64,000 bases of DNA. Origin: Scylla paramamosain. Its lineage: Eukaryota; Arthropoda; Malacostraca; Decapoda; Portunidae. The notes under the pieces were generated by a model, which had not been told where the DNA came from, made no database searches, and was given only the letters and a program-made list of their open reading frames with translations. The position numbers and the translations under genes are program-made. Shown piece after piece: positions 38,455 through 51,889 of the stretch; position 1 is the stretch's first letter; every line of letters starts with the position of its first letter. The stretch spans positions 8,462,001 through 8,526,000 of the forward strand of contig NC_087161.1 in NCBI RefSeq assembly GCF_035594125.1, in the 5' to 3' direction.

Positions 38455-38491
38455 TGTTGCGGCGCCACAACTTAAATCAATCAATCAGTCA
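38455..38491 (+). repeat. LINE/SINE-type 3' tail
   Basis: TGTTGCGGCGCC, then TTAAATCAATCAATCAGTC. The same tail ends the SINE at 21301-21336. Confidence 0.65.
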
Positions 38492-38563
38492 GTTGGTACA
38501 TTATTGTATTATTATTTATTTTATTTTATTAATTAATTAATTTATTCTATAATGTTTCATAGA

Positions 38564-38746
<183 letters not shown>

Positions 38747-38822
38747 AAATGTTAGTCAGTATATTATTGTATTATTATTATTTATTTTTCGAATTGATTA
38801 ATTTATTTTATAATGTTCATTT

Positions 38823-40289
38823 ATTTATTTATTCATTCATTATTGTTATTATTTTCTTGCTTCAGTACTTAGTTTTACAGTCAACACAGACGTGGTAGTA
38901 GTAATTTAAGTGGGGGAATAATGTCAAGTACTGTTATGTTTTACCGGTACCTCTATACCTGTTAATACCTATTATTATACGATGAACGGAGAAAGTGAAT
39001 TGTAGGAATTGAAATGTGCTTAGCCGGACTTGTGAGTTAGTAATTGCTGACAGCATCATAATCTGAAGCGTTGGCTAAGCAAGTATGTAGTTCCCTCTCG
39101 TGATAAAATGAGGAAATCATGGAAATATAAAGGATGGTGGGGGCCATGAGTTCATGAGTCAAGCGAATTGCTTTTATCGTTGTTATTGAGAGCTGAGGCG
39201 GGCTGAGGCAGCGATCGCTTGGTAGCAATTATTAATCACATTTTCATATTTTGTGATTCCTGCAAGTAACAGTGGTTCATTGCAAAAGCGATCATCATAT
39301 ATTTCTTTTCACTTTCCTTGTTTTCATGATGAGTGAACTTATCGTTCAACATGATACTCGTATATATAGGCCTCTATGTTTAGTGGGTGGTCGCTTAGTT
39401 GAAATTTATGTTGAAAGGTGGGGTTAGGGTGAGGTAAGATAATTACTTGGGAGTATCGCTCTGGACCGAATCAGGTAAATAAAAGCTTCCTCTTCACGCT
39501 CATACACTTTCTTAATGACACCATAGTCCACACAGTAATGTCGTTTTGGAAGCACTGACAGTTGGAGTAAATAATGCATCCCCGACTTTTGATGGTTTAT
39601 CTCCTAATGTTTGTATGCTGAAGCATCTCGGTTGCAGCTTAGAACCTAGTTACAAAGTCACATTTCGATCATTCGTCTAGAGATAAGCCAGTGTGCATTT
39701 TTCTTAATCCATGACATATGTTCAAATTAGTGAGGAATGTTTTAGGAGATCTAGGTAATTTTTTTGATGGATAGGGCAGTGCAATCAAAAGGGAATTTAT
39801 ATAAAGACTCCATGAACTACAAGAAAAAGAAAGTTGGCATCGCGGGAATATGTTGAGAACCGCACACATTCGGTATTAAAAAAAAAAAAATGTATATTTG
39901 CTGTTCAGCTGCTTAGTAGTTCAGTTGCTGACTCTAGTTTTGCTTAGACAGAAATATCAGAATTAAAATGTTATGAAGCAGGCATAGCATCCATATATAT
40001 TCTAAATACACTATTTGATGCTATGAATTTTCGTAATCTGTGGAGCTGTGGATGGAAACAGCTTTTTGCAAACAAATGATAATTACGAAGTAATGGAATT
40101 CATTGCAGACGTACAACAACATCTGGTGTCCGTGACATTATGTGGATATTATTTGTCTGGTGTTAAATCCAGAAGGAAAACAAAACAGGATTTATTGGAT
40201 TTTTTAATTTTTTTTTTGTTACAAAAGCCTTGAAATGCTGAATGAAATTCTGATTGTTCCTTCAAAATCAATGCTGAATTATCTTTCAA
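38823..40289. other. unassigned DNA
   Basis: A 61-aa plus-strand frame at 40048-40233 (MDGNSFLQTNDNYEVMEF) has no family I recognise and lies in AT-rich sequence. Nothing else is supported. Confidence 0.4.
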
Positions 40290-40292
40290 CTT

Positions 40293-40773
40293 GAGGCCCC
40301 CATACATTACCAATCATGATTGCGCAATCAGCAATCATATCCGTAGTGTGTGGGTATGAATGAAGAATTGCGCAAATGATTGAAAAAGGTCCATCATGGT
40401 TTGATTTTTAGCCGTCAATCATGACGCTTGCACGGTCATGATTGACAGTGTGTGACAATGATTGAGCAAAACCAGTCTTCCATCACCAGCCATGGCGAGT
40501 ATACAGAACACTCAGTCGTTTTGGCGTAAGAGCAGGTGGCATAACCATTCCCAACAAATCAATGAACATTCCCTTGTCGATACATAGGAAATTCTTGTAG
40601 TCTACAGGAGAAGAGATTCCAAGTTCCTGTAGAATGTTGTCGTGGGTGAATTCAGGCCTTTTCTTAAGCCTGTTCTTCATCCACACCTTTCTTCTTTCCT
40701 TCTTTCGTTCCGTCGGGTGCACGTACGTTCTGTGACTCCTGGAATCGACTACAATAAGGCAAGGCCACCACAA
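40293..40773 (-). mobile_element. Harbinger-type element fragment
   Basis: The lower-coordinate end begins GAGGCCCCCATACATTACC and contains several nested ATGATTG/CAATCAT words, like subterminal repeats. It leads into an N-terminal transposase ORF on the minus strand. The element is cut at about 40773 by unrelated DNA. Confidence 0.5.
40483..40773 (-). pseudogene. Harbinger-type transposase N-terminal fragment
   Basis: The 96-aa frame reads KKERRKVWMKNRLKKRPEF, then ILQELGISSPVDYKNFL and MFIDLLGMVMPPAL. This (K)RxWVRxWLxRR...L.EL...D...Y.NFLRM....F..LL pattern is the usual start of many arthropod PIF/Harbinger transposases or of their partner proteins. The catalytic region is absent. It is a different subfamily from the HARBI1-like copy at 10.9-12.6 kb. 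Confidence 0.65.
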
Positions 40774-41156
40774 GAGGAGTGCAGTGTTTGTGTTGATGCT
40801 GCAGTGGGGGCAGAGTGCCCAGAAACCTGCCCCACTGATGACGAATGTCTGGGCGAGAGTTGGACTCGTCCTTGAGTGTTAGGGCTGACTGTACTACAGT
40901 AGAGCTACCACATGATTTTCGTAGGAGTGTTGCCGAGGGTGAGGCTGGGATGATGGGTTTAGTTCGTTTGTTTGGAGGTTTCCCTCACCCTGCGGAGCCT
41001 CTCGGAGGTGGCGCTCACGTGGAGTTATCACCTGGAATGGAGGTTGTGGGCGCTGGTACTCAGTCCGGGCCCTAGCCTAGTGCGTCTGGCGTGTTAAGGG
41101 TCACTGCCGAGGGTGGGAAGACTCCTAACTCTGGGAGGTGGGAGTTTCCTCTCTTG
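40774..41156. other. unassigned GC-richer DNA
   Basis: Short plus-strand frames, one with a Cys-rich stretch CSVCVDAAVGAECPETC near 40780-40835. No domain was recognised. Confidence 0.3.
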
Positions 41157-41222
41157 TGGAGTGTACCAGAGGCGGGGAGCAGGCTGCTTCCCTGCCGGGA
41201 CCAGGCATGGTGGGTGTTTGCT
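41157..41222 (+). repeat. dispersed repeat, copy 2 (partner at 4755-4835)
   Basis: See the minus-strand copy at 4755-4835; the class is unknown. Confidence 0.5.
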
Positions 41223-41267
41223 CATGTAGTGAGCCACCTGTGATGGTCGCTGCTATTACAGTTATCA

Positions 41268-41717
41268 GTGTGCCTAAAGAGGGTTCTGTCTCAGGGATGT
41301 ATTGCCCCACATCTTGATAAGACAGGAATGAACGGGAAGGGAGCAGAGGGTCGGACAGTGTTTGAAGATAATAACAATAATTTGTATAGCTCGCTGAGAG
41401 AGGGGATCAGAGGTTTGGAGATCCATTTTATTGTGCCATCCGCAGTTAAGGACGCACGTGTGCAGTTAGCACACTCGAGAGAACAGTTAAGGCGGTTTAG
41501 GTGGCCGGGTGTGGCCACGTTGATCAGGTTAGCAAGCCTGATTACCTCTTGTCTGGGGGCCTTCTCCTTCGTGTTATGGCTGGTATTGTTCGTTGGTGTG
41601 GGGATTGTGCGAGATGTTCCTAGCCCGATCCCTCATTCCTTTGAGAGTTATGATGATGATGTAACTGACGTGAGCGTAGCGTCGAGAGACGGTGTTAATT
41701 ATCTCGTTTTCCCATAA
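41268..41717 (+). CDS. hypothetical protein with hydrophobic segment
   Basis: The 149-codon frame starts at ATG (MCLKRVLSQGC). A charged middle (DARVQLAHSREQLRRFRW, residues about 62-80) is followed by a long hydrophobic stretch (about residues 84-115: IRLASLITSCLGAFSFVLWL and onward) that could span a membrane once or twice, then an acidic tail SYDDDVTDVSVAS. I recognise no family. It lies between a Harbinger fragment and a LINE, and a shared dispersed repeat sits just upstream, so it may be part of an unidentified transposable element. It could also be a chance frame. Confidence 0.25.
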   Translation: MCLKRVLSQGCIAPHLDKTGMNGKGAEGRTVFEDNNNNLYSSLREGIRGLEIHFIVPSAVKDARVQLAHSREQLRRFRWPGVATLIRLASLITSCLGAFSFVLWLVLFVGVGIVRDVPSPIPHSFESYDDDVTDVSVASRDGVNYLVFP

Positions 41718-42480
41718 AGTGTGTTTTTCTTGCTTTTTAAGCGTTTTGCTGCCTAATATGCTCAAAACACCTAAATGACAAGTTTCTGGTGATGTTTTGC
41801 TGTGAGGCTGCTGGTGATAGTTTGTTGCTTGGCGCTCAGGAAGCACCCTCAGTGTTGCTGGGGGCTTCGTGCGGCCAAGCTGTTATTAAATGTCAGGTGC
41901 TGGGGCCGAGTAAGAAAGTGTGCGATGATGGATGCCGCATAGCTCGAAGCGACAAGGAATCGGGTGTGATGAGTTATTGCACACTGGAGCAGTTGCTAGA
42001 ACCAGGGGAGCTGGCCTAGAGGCATGTTGGCCAGGCTCATGTTGGAGCAGGGGTTGGTTATAGATGGAGACGTAGTGAAGGTGGAGGAAAAAAAAAAAAA
42101 GATGAGTTACTAAAGAAGCTAGAGCAGCTGTAGCTCCTGGGTGAAAATTGACACGAATACAGCTTCCTGTAGGAGCAGGCCCTTACACCAATGTAACCGG
42201 GGAGGTAACCGGGTTAACCGGTAACCGGGCAGGTCCTGGCTGAAAGCCAGAGACGGATGTTGATTGTTGAGGGAATAGGAGGAAGAGGAAACGGCACTTA
42301 GAGTAAGAAGCGCCAAGGTGGAGCCTTGTTGTTTCTTGTTGTCACGATGACTGTTTGTGTTAGTGTTATAGCTCTGTTGTGTAATTGGTGTGCGCCCCTG
42401 TTTCAGTATGATGTGAGTTGCTCTGATTAGTCATGTACAGAGCCTTGAGTTTTAATTGCTGTAGGTTAATTTAGTAAGCT
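41718..42480. other. unassigned DNA with CCGGTTAACC-type repeats
   Basis: 42196-42234 holds GGTAACCGGGTTAACCGG and neighbouring copies of GTAACCGG, a short palindromic tandem. A poly-A run lies at 42088-42101. Confidence 0.45.
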
Positions 42481-42614
42481 GGATGTGTGTGTAATAATAA
42501 TAATAATAATAAACGGTTTATTATTTAGGCAGTTGACAAACTGAAAATGTACATAGGGGATGGGGAAAAACTTAACATTAATCCTAAAGGTAAGTCTAAT
42601 CTAGGAGGGAAATA

Positions 42615-44535
42615 CTATTGATTGATGGCTCGCACCATGGTGGGAATCGCACTGAGTCTGTACCGGTCCGTGCGCGGCGCCTTCAGGGGCGTTATTTTGT
42701 TGTGGTGTCTGGTGGCACGGACAGGGCGAGGCGCGTCGGGCGGCAGCATGTTTCTGAGACGCGGATGATGCATTAGCCCCCTCCCAAACTTCTCCAGAGC
42801 CTCTCGGTGCCTGGTGGATATTCTGGACAGACTCAGGGTGGTCAGGGCTTCTTCATAGGTGGTGTATGCAGGGCCAAGGATGACCCTGCACGCCCTTTTC
42901 TGCACACTCTCTAGCTGTAGCTGTTGAGTGTGTGTGAGGGAGGAGGACCACGCTGGGGAGGCGTACATGAGTTTGGGGAGGATGAAGGTAAGGTACACCC
43001 CCCCTTAACTCATCTGTCGGCGTCCCCAGCGACCTGAGTCTGCGCAGCATGTACAGCCTGTAGGTAGCTGATCTCACGGTGCTGGCGACATGCTGCTTCC
43101 AGGTCAGCTGGTCGTCCACCGTGACTCCGAGAAGCTTGGCACATTGGACCACCTGGAGGGGGTGAGGGCCCACTGTGAGCCGGGGAGGGGGCACTGGTAC
43201 AGAGGAGGTACAGAAATGCATCACCACAGTTTTGCTGTGGTTGATGGTCATCCTGCTCTCCTCTGTCCACGTCTGCAGTCGCTCCAGAATTGCTTGCAGT
43301 GGCGAGTAGTCCGGGTTCTTGGTGGAAACTGGGACGCCCACGGTGCAGTCGTCCACATACTTCCAGCGATGGGGGGTGTCGGTGAGGGCGTCGTTGATGA
43401 GGAGGAGGAAGCATAGAGGACCCATCTTGGTCCCCGGGGGGACTCCACATGTCAGCTGTTGGAAATTAGAGACAGAGCCCTGATAGCGAACGGCCTGACG
43501 TCTCCCTGTGAGGAAGTCGGCTAGCCACGCTATCAGGTTAGGAGGGAGACCCAGACTTACTGCCTTGCTGATGACAACAGTGTGATCAACAAGATCAAAG
43601 GCTTTTTTGAAGTCCACAAAAGCAACAGCTAGAGAGGTGTTTCGCTTGTCCAGGTGGCTGTGGATGAATTCAAGGAAGCTGGTCAGGTAATGTGAGGTGG
43701 AGGTGGCTTTAATATTTCCGAATTGTCTGATATCCACGGTGTTACAAATTTTGGTGTATGCCCAGTCATATACAAAATCTTCACAAATAAGGCTAGGGAT
43801 GGGGGTGATAGAGACTGGCCTGAGGTCATTGAGTGACTGAGGACTGGAAGTTTTGGGGATGGGTGTGACGTAAGATGTCTTCCAGTCCGTGGGGCAAGAG
43901 TGTTGGGAGAGTGAGGCGTTTATTATGGAGCATAGCGGTGTTGCTAGCTCTACAGCAAATTCCTTGTAAATTTTTATAGGAAGGTCAGTGGGTGTGGTGG
44001 ATCTTGGTTTAAATTTAAGTATTCTCTTAAAAACATCCATCGCCTGGACAGTGTGTGGAGGGGAGGGAGCGGGCAGATAGGCAGGAAGCGGAGTGGTGTG
44101 GAGGGGAGGAAAGGTTTGACAGATAGCAGCAAAGTGATTGTTCATCTCCTGAGCCGCGAGATTAGCAGGAAGGTGTGAGGTGCAAGGAAGAGATGAAGTG
44201 TGCTTTTGTAAGCCACACAAAGCTTTGATCTTAGCGTACCACTGTCTGTTGTTGGTCAGCTTGAGGTGGTGTATCTTGTCTGGGTAATAGCTTGCCTTTG
44301 CATTCTTAATCTCCCTGATTACTCTGTTTCTTAGTTTCCTGTAAAGGACCGGGCAGGAGTGGAACGCCCAGGTCCGCTGACGCATGAGTCTTTTAATGCG
44401 GGGCGTCATCCAGGGAGCATCAGACGGGTGCGTTGTGACGCTCTTGGCTGGGAAGTAGTGGTGGAAGGCTGCTGTGGTGGTGGCGACGTAATTCTGCCAT
44501 TTTACGTGGACGTCCTCCTCATCCAGCACCTCGGT
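42615..44535 (-). pseudogene. LINE reverse transcriptase domain
   Basis: It contains WMTPRIKRLMRQR and PTDLPIKIYKEFAVELA, then WKTSYVTPIPKTSSP and LRPVSITPI (fingers). The palm has AVAFVDFKKAFDLVDH and LTCGVPPGTKMGPLCFLLLI, with the catalytic KYVDDCTVGVP. Thumb-region text LTWKQHVASTVRSATYRLYM follows. A one-base change in a C/G run near 42999-43005 shifts the frame; the C-terminus continues in the 42998-42615 frame (YLTFILPKLMYASPAWSSSL, then VQKRACRVILG). The catalytic residues are intact, and only one stop and one frameshift separate it from a continuous ORF, suggesting a recent insertion. Confidence 0.9.
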
Positions 44536-45504
44536 TCACGGGTGTTGTGTCACCCACTGCCCAAACTCCCTCATGGCTGAGTCAGGCATGGGGCGGTGGG
44601 TCCTGGTGACAGCTGACCGGGGGGTCGAGGTGGTGGGTGTGGGTGACCACAGTATGGAGAGGTGGGTGCTCCGTCCCATGGGAGGCAGCGGCTTGGGTGG
44701 CGAGTACTGCTGGCCCAGGTCTGTGAGTATAAGGTCGAGGATGGCTTGCTGGTGGGTGGGGAAGTCCACGACCTGGGTGAGGTGGAGCTGGTGTAGGATA
44801 TCGTTGATATCTAATCTGTTAAAGTCCCCACAGATGACCAGCTTGGCAGCAGGATACCTCACCCTCAGGGCATCAGCAGTGTTGATGATGTGAGCGGTGA
44901 GCAACTGTGCAGTGGCGGCTCGTGGGGGGTGGTAGACGACGCAGACTATGATGGAGGCCGTGTTGCTGGGATGGGAGGGGGGCGTGACTCTCACCCACAG
45001 GGCCTCCACACCGGCAGGAATATCGACAGGGAGGTGTGAGGGGCTGAGGGCAGAGCGGCAGAAAACGGCCACTGCCCCCCCCCTGCGCCCTGACCTGAGG
45101 TGATGGTAGAGCCGGTAGTCCTGCATCGTGCACACCTCAGGAACAATCTGCCACGCCTCAGTGACCGCCACAATGTCCGCACAAGTAGATCTCACCGTCA
45201 CAATCACTTCGTCCATCTTGTTGGCCAGAGACGTTGCATTAAATAAGAGGAGTGAGGGAAGACTATACCACGTTCTCGGCACCTCAAAGTGTTTGTATTC
45301 CCTCTTCTCCACCCTGCGGTCGTCTCTGGCACTGGAGGTCACTACCTTGATGGGACGCACCACACTTTTGCCTCCTCTCGATCCTCGGTTTCGAAATAGT
45401 TTTAAGGACTTAAGGCACTGTATCACGTTGGGTGGCGGGTACCCAGATCCTCGTCTACGACGCAGGAGGTAGTTGCGTTCGTACTTTTGCACTGAAGCAC
45501 TCAT
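44536..45504 (-). pseudogene. LINE apurinic-type endonuclease domain
   Basis: A basic N-terminal region of about 90 residues leads to LLFNATSLANKMDEV (first metal-site Asn), VAVTEAW (catalytic Glu), VICGDFNRLD (Asp/Asn) and ILDLILTDL. The last motif reads GRSTHLSI, where active enzymes have SDH, so the Asp next to the catalytic His is lost. The endonuclease nicks target DNA to prime reverse transcription. The frame closes at a TGA at 44538-44536, but the same frame continues straight into the RT ORF, so a point mutation created the stop. Confidence 0.87.
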
Positions 45505-45510
45505 TTTTCT

Positions 45511-45723
45511 TTATGTATCACACGCATTCGCTACAAGTGTTCACAAAAACAACAATCCCACCAGGTCGAGCCTCAAACTAAACGCTAAAAGTTGAAAACA
45601 GAAAAGTAAAAAAACAAAACAAACTGAGGTCACTATCACTAGGGGGCGGGGAAGGCCAACAAGCTGGCTGAGGCTGCTCGAGAGCGCCAAGGTCACACGT
45701 CCTGCCCGTGTGAGGTCAAGACG
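45511..45723. other. unassigned DNA
   Basis: It may hold the 5' UTR of the CR1-type LINE; the 5' end could not be fixed. Confidence 0.35.

Positions 45724-45806
<83 letters not shown>
45724..45806. repeat. TG microsatellite
   Basis: About 83 bp of TG. Confidence 0.97.
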
Positions 45807-45809
<3 letters not shown>

Positions 45810-46366
45810 CTTAAAAGAAAAAAATATGAGTTGTGCAAATTATTGAAGAAGAGATGTAGGGACAGAAGAGTGGAGAGAGATAAAGAAGGGTAGAGGAAGG
45901 GAGTTGATGACATAAATCTGTGACATCTGTGGTTGCCAAGTTGGGTAGGCTAAATACACATATTTTTATTTCCTCAAACTTCTCTTTCATGCACCATACT
46001 AAAACCACTACCCTTTGTAAGGATACAAATTAACGTACATCATGCACACAGTTAAGTTGTAACCAGCCCCTTCAGGGACATTCAGCAAACAAACTTATTA
46101 AAATGTTATTGCCATGTATTGAGGGGCTGTGAGGCATGGCGCACCATGCCTTCCCGGCTCTCCGTTCCTCCCCCTTTCTTTCCCCTCCATTGTCATGTGA
46201 CCAAGTCGGCGGGCGCGTTTGCCTTTGTATGCGACGTGTCAGTTGGTTAGAAGCTAGTGAGATACGAGAGAGAGAGATGTACTTTACAGAGGAGAGTCCA
46301 GGCAAAGGCGCACTTAGGGAGGACTATATATTATAGATCAGGATGGGAATTTTGCTGTGTAACGCC
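45807..46366. other. unassigned DNA
   Basis: No supported feature. Confidence 0.4.
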
Positions 46367-48006
<1,640 letters not shown>

Positions 48007-48142
48007 CAGTGACAGTCATCATCTTGGTCTTGGTGGCGGTGCGGAAAGAGGGACCCTCACCCATCACCTCGCATTTGAACAGGCCCGACGTTGCCTCAGA
48101 CACGCTGAGCAGCACCACCGAGTCCTCCGTAGACGCTTCCTT
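48007..48142 (-). CDS. Beaten-path-like Ig V domain, second half (exon B)
   Basis: The 136-bp exon is bounded by a TTTGTATACAG acceptor and a GTATGT donor. It starts in phase 0 and encodes KEASTEDSVVLLSVSEAT, then SGLFKCEVMGEGPSF, then RTATKTKMMTVT. The Cys in FKCEV is the second disulfide Cys of an Ig V-type fold, and (S)G.(Y/F).CEV....PSF.T is the characteristic end of the first Ig domain in Beaten-path cell-surface/secreted proteins, which in insects bind Sidestep-family receptors in axon guidance. It pairs with exon A at 61892-62136. No stops or frameshifts were seen, unlike the surrounding transposon ORFs. Confidence 0.85.
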
Positions 48143-48266
48143 CTGTATACAAAGAAAAGGTGAGTGGTAGGAGATAAAGAGACACGATATGGATAAAAGG
48201 AAGGGCCGGACACGGACGATTAGTGTTGTTCCTCTGATGGTATATAGGGACACACACACTCGCACG

Positions 48267-48268
<2 letters not shown>

Positions 48269-48313
<45 letters not shown>
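48269..48313. repeat. CA microsatellite
   Basis: About 45 bp of CA just 5' (minus sense) of exon B. Confidence 0.96.
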
Positions 48314-49467
<1,154 letters not shown>

Positions 49468-50100
49468 TGTAAATTTTGCACTTTTGGGAATATATTTCCA
49501 CATGCATAACACTATTTCTGATAGTGATAAAGCTGATGATAGGGACTCCATATAGTTGCATTTCCAAGTGTGTTGTCCTACGTTAACATTTTCTGCCCCC
49601 GGGAACATCACAAAGTCTTGATAAATACAGATTTCTTGCACATATTCAGATGTGCCGTCCGTGTAAAATGATAGATATCTAACATTTATTTGGTCACTTG
49701 TACTTGAAATTAGCTACAAACTTTTTTTTTTTTTTTTTTACATCTAGAAACGTAGTCAATTCTTTTCCCTAGGAAAGGTGTAAAAGCTTATTATTGTTAT
49801 TATTTTTAAAAATCTTTATTATAAGTACATTTAATGCAGCTCTCTGCTTGTTAATTATTTAAAATCAACAACCCAGAATTCATCACAAGGTGGCAGCTCT
49901 ATGTCGGTTGTACATGGATATGTTCACGTGTGCCTATGTGAGTACGTGCCTGTGCGTGTCAGTCAGTCTGTCCTCACTAGCCAACATTCCGTGTTCGTCA
50001 GTGGTGGAGGCAACACGCTCGCCCCCGAGAGGTAAAGATCGTGCCTCATATAGATGAATTATAATTTTGTTATAATATATAGTACAGTGTGTCATATTTT
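49468..50100. other. intron DNA, unassigned
   Basis: A T run (49721-49739). GAGAGGTAAAGATC near 50025 could be a splice donor for the ORF family that follows, with an acceptor TTTTACAG at 50097-50104. Confidence 0.35.
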
Positions 50101-50124
50101 ACAGGTTACATAATTCTTTGCAGA

Positions 50125-50790
50125 ATGGCTACAACTAGAATCTCATTTACCTGCTCAATATTTGGTACAGGGAAAGATCTGAGTTTAAGATGTTTACTTA
50201 CTTATGAAGACGTTATGAAATACTACCACAAAGTGAGAAGTGAGTTAAAAACTTCAAATAAGGAACCCACTTTCAAAGACATTGTTGCTTTAGTAGTTGG
50301 AATACTTGTGGAACTTAGTCCCCATCCCAACAGTTTCAAATGCTCAGATGCATCAGATTTTGAAAACCTATCGTGATAAGATAGCAAGTCTGATCAAATC
50401 AATGAAATCAAGTAAGAAATGTGAAAACCAGAAACTTAATGAGTTTCAGAAGTTGGCTAAAATCATATTATTTGACATCTCAGCTTCCAAATGCCCTGAT
50501 TTTATTAAATGTAGCTGCTTCTGAACGAAAAGTGTCACTCAAAGAGCAAAAATGAACGCAAAATGGCAATAGGAACTTTGGATATTGCAACAACACAGGA
50601 GAACAAAATTACTTTTGCAAGAACAACTTTCATCGTCAGCATCTAGTGATAAAGAAGATACATCATCTACACCATCATCATCATCATATGAACCAACACC
50701 AGAAGAGAAAGTCTGCATGAAGAAAGAAACCCAACTGAGGCTCTATGCAGTTGCTGAAGTATTTGATCGTACAGGCAGGAGGAGGCAGTA
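50125..50790 (+). pseudogene. multicopy arthropod ORF family of unknown function
   Basis: From ATG 50125 the frame reads MATTRISFTCSIFGTGKD, then LLTYEDVMKYYHKVRSELK and PTFKDIVALVV. After a one-base shift near 50295 it continues as LWNLVPIPTVSNAQMHQIL, YRDKIASLIKS and LFDISASKCPDF ending KCSCF. The pattern (T)YEDV...R..L......EP....I......IW...SIP.VS......I...YHDK......LFDIAACKC..F..C.C is one I recall from many arthropod hypothetical proteins that behave like transposon genes. The role is unknown. The Cys-rich end could bind metal. Downstream Ser-rich text reaches the 5' end of a LINE, which probably truncated it. Confidence 0.55.
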
Positions 50791-50989
50791 GGCACCTGCC
50801 GAAACGATAATTACTCCCAGTGAGGTCTAAAGCACTGGATCAGCTGTGACCTCACTGAACGTTTCCCTTTGTGTCTGACAACAGAAGAGGGCAGTCACAG
50901 CCTGCCCTCTAAAGACAAATCTCTTCCTCCACACAAAACAACAAACACCTAATAACACGCACACCCTTCACTCAAAATTTCAAAATTCA

Positions 50990-51830
50990 TGGCGACTCCT
51001 ACACTAGCCTCGGAGTCCCCATCTGGGGAGGGTACCACAAATGTCCCCAGGTCGGACTGCCCTTCTGATGACGATCCTGTGTCTTGACACCGCCCCCAAC
51101 TTTTTCTTCATTAACTTCTGCGACCTTCGTGGTCTAAGATCTAATTTTCAATCTGTAGAACACCACCTCTCTTCTTCTAAACCTCATCTTCTTTTCCTCA
51201 CTGAAACTCAGGTGTCTGGGGCAACTGACAGTAACCCCTTTTCTGTTCCCTCCTACTTTCTCTATCCTCATTTTTGATCCAAAGCTGGATGTTACGTTTA
51301 TGTGCGCAACGACTTAATCTGCTCTCGTGCCCACGCACTTGTATCATCAGAGTTTTCTACCATCTGGCTACAGAGTCACTCTCAAACTAAATTTATCTGT
51401 GCTGTATACCTCTCACCTAACTCCTCTGACTATAAGAAATTCTTAACTTCCAAAGTGGAGCACATTCTGATTCTCTTCCCTTTTGCAGAGATCTCCATTC
51501 CTGGAGACCTCAATGTTCACCACCAGCTTTGGCTTTCCTCTCCCTTCATTGACCATCCTGGTGAGCTAGACTTCAACTTTGCTATCCTCCACGACCTAGA
51601 GCAAATGGTGCAACACCCTACTCGTATTCCTGACCGTCTTGGAGATACGCCCAACATTCTTGCCCTTTTCCTGACTTCTAATCCTTCTGCATATGCTGTC
51701 ACCTTCTCTTCTCCGTTGGGCTCCTCCGACCACAATCTCATATCTGTATCTTGTCCTATAGCTCCAATCACTCCTCAGGATCCCCCAGAAGCGAAGGTGC
51801 CTCTAGCGTTTTGCCTCTGCTAGTTGGGGG
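50990..51830 (+). pseudogene. LINE family A endonuclease domain
   Basis: From MATPTLASESPSGEGTTNV (50990) the frame shifts to NFFFINFCDLRGLRSNFQSV (first Asn-type motif), then HLLFLTETQV (catalytic Glu), a stop at 51275, [14 protein letters not shown], and [19 protein letters not shown] (active enzymes have GDFN; here GDLN). Next come [14 protein letters not shown] (D usually before LFL, here A) and [12 protein letters not shown] (SDH intact). So two motif positions are altered and at least three frame breaks occur. It would nick the target DNA in live copies. Confidence 0.82.
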
Positions 51831-51889
51831 GACCTGAGGAGGTATTTTGCTGGTTTTCCTTGGAATGACTACTGCTTCCGTGTCTGAGA

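Larger units (their letters stand above)
35010..38491 (+). mobile_element. I-like LINE with RNase H, decayed
   Basis: The order on the plus strand is: C-terminal endonuclease/linker (VPWWNA-type segment near 35200), RT fingers and palm, RNase H, zinc region, AT-rich 3' UTR and an AATCAATCAATCAGTC tail. The 5' part with the endonuclease is missing. Frames change repeatedly. Confidence 0.75.
42490..45510 (-). mobile_element. CR1-group LINE, nearly full length
   Basis: A single long frame (endonuclease then RT) runs from 45504 down to 42615, with only one in-frame stop and one frameshift. The 3' UTR follows, ending in a TTATTATTATTATTATTA run (42494-42512). The simple-repeat 3' end and the endonuclease motifs fit the CR1/L2/Rex1 group. 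No separate gag-like ORF1 was seen upstream on this strand. Confidence 0.82.

Noticed and set aside
43090..43450. ORFs antisense or out of frame within the CR1-type LINE
   Set aside because: They are shadows of the RT frame in a GC-rich region.
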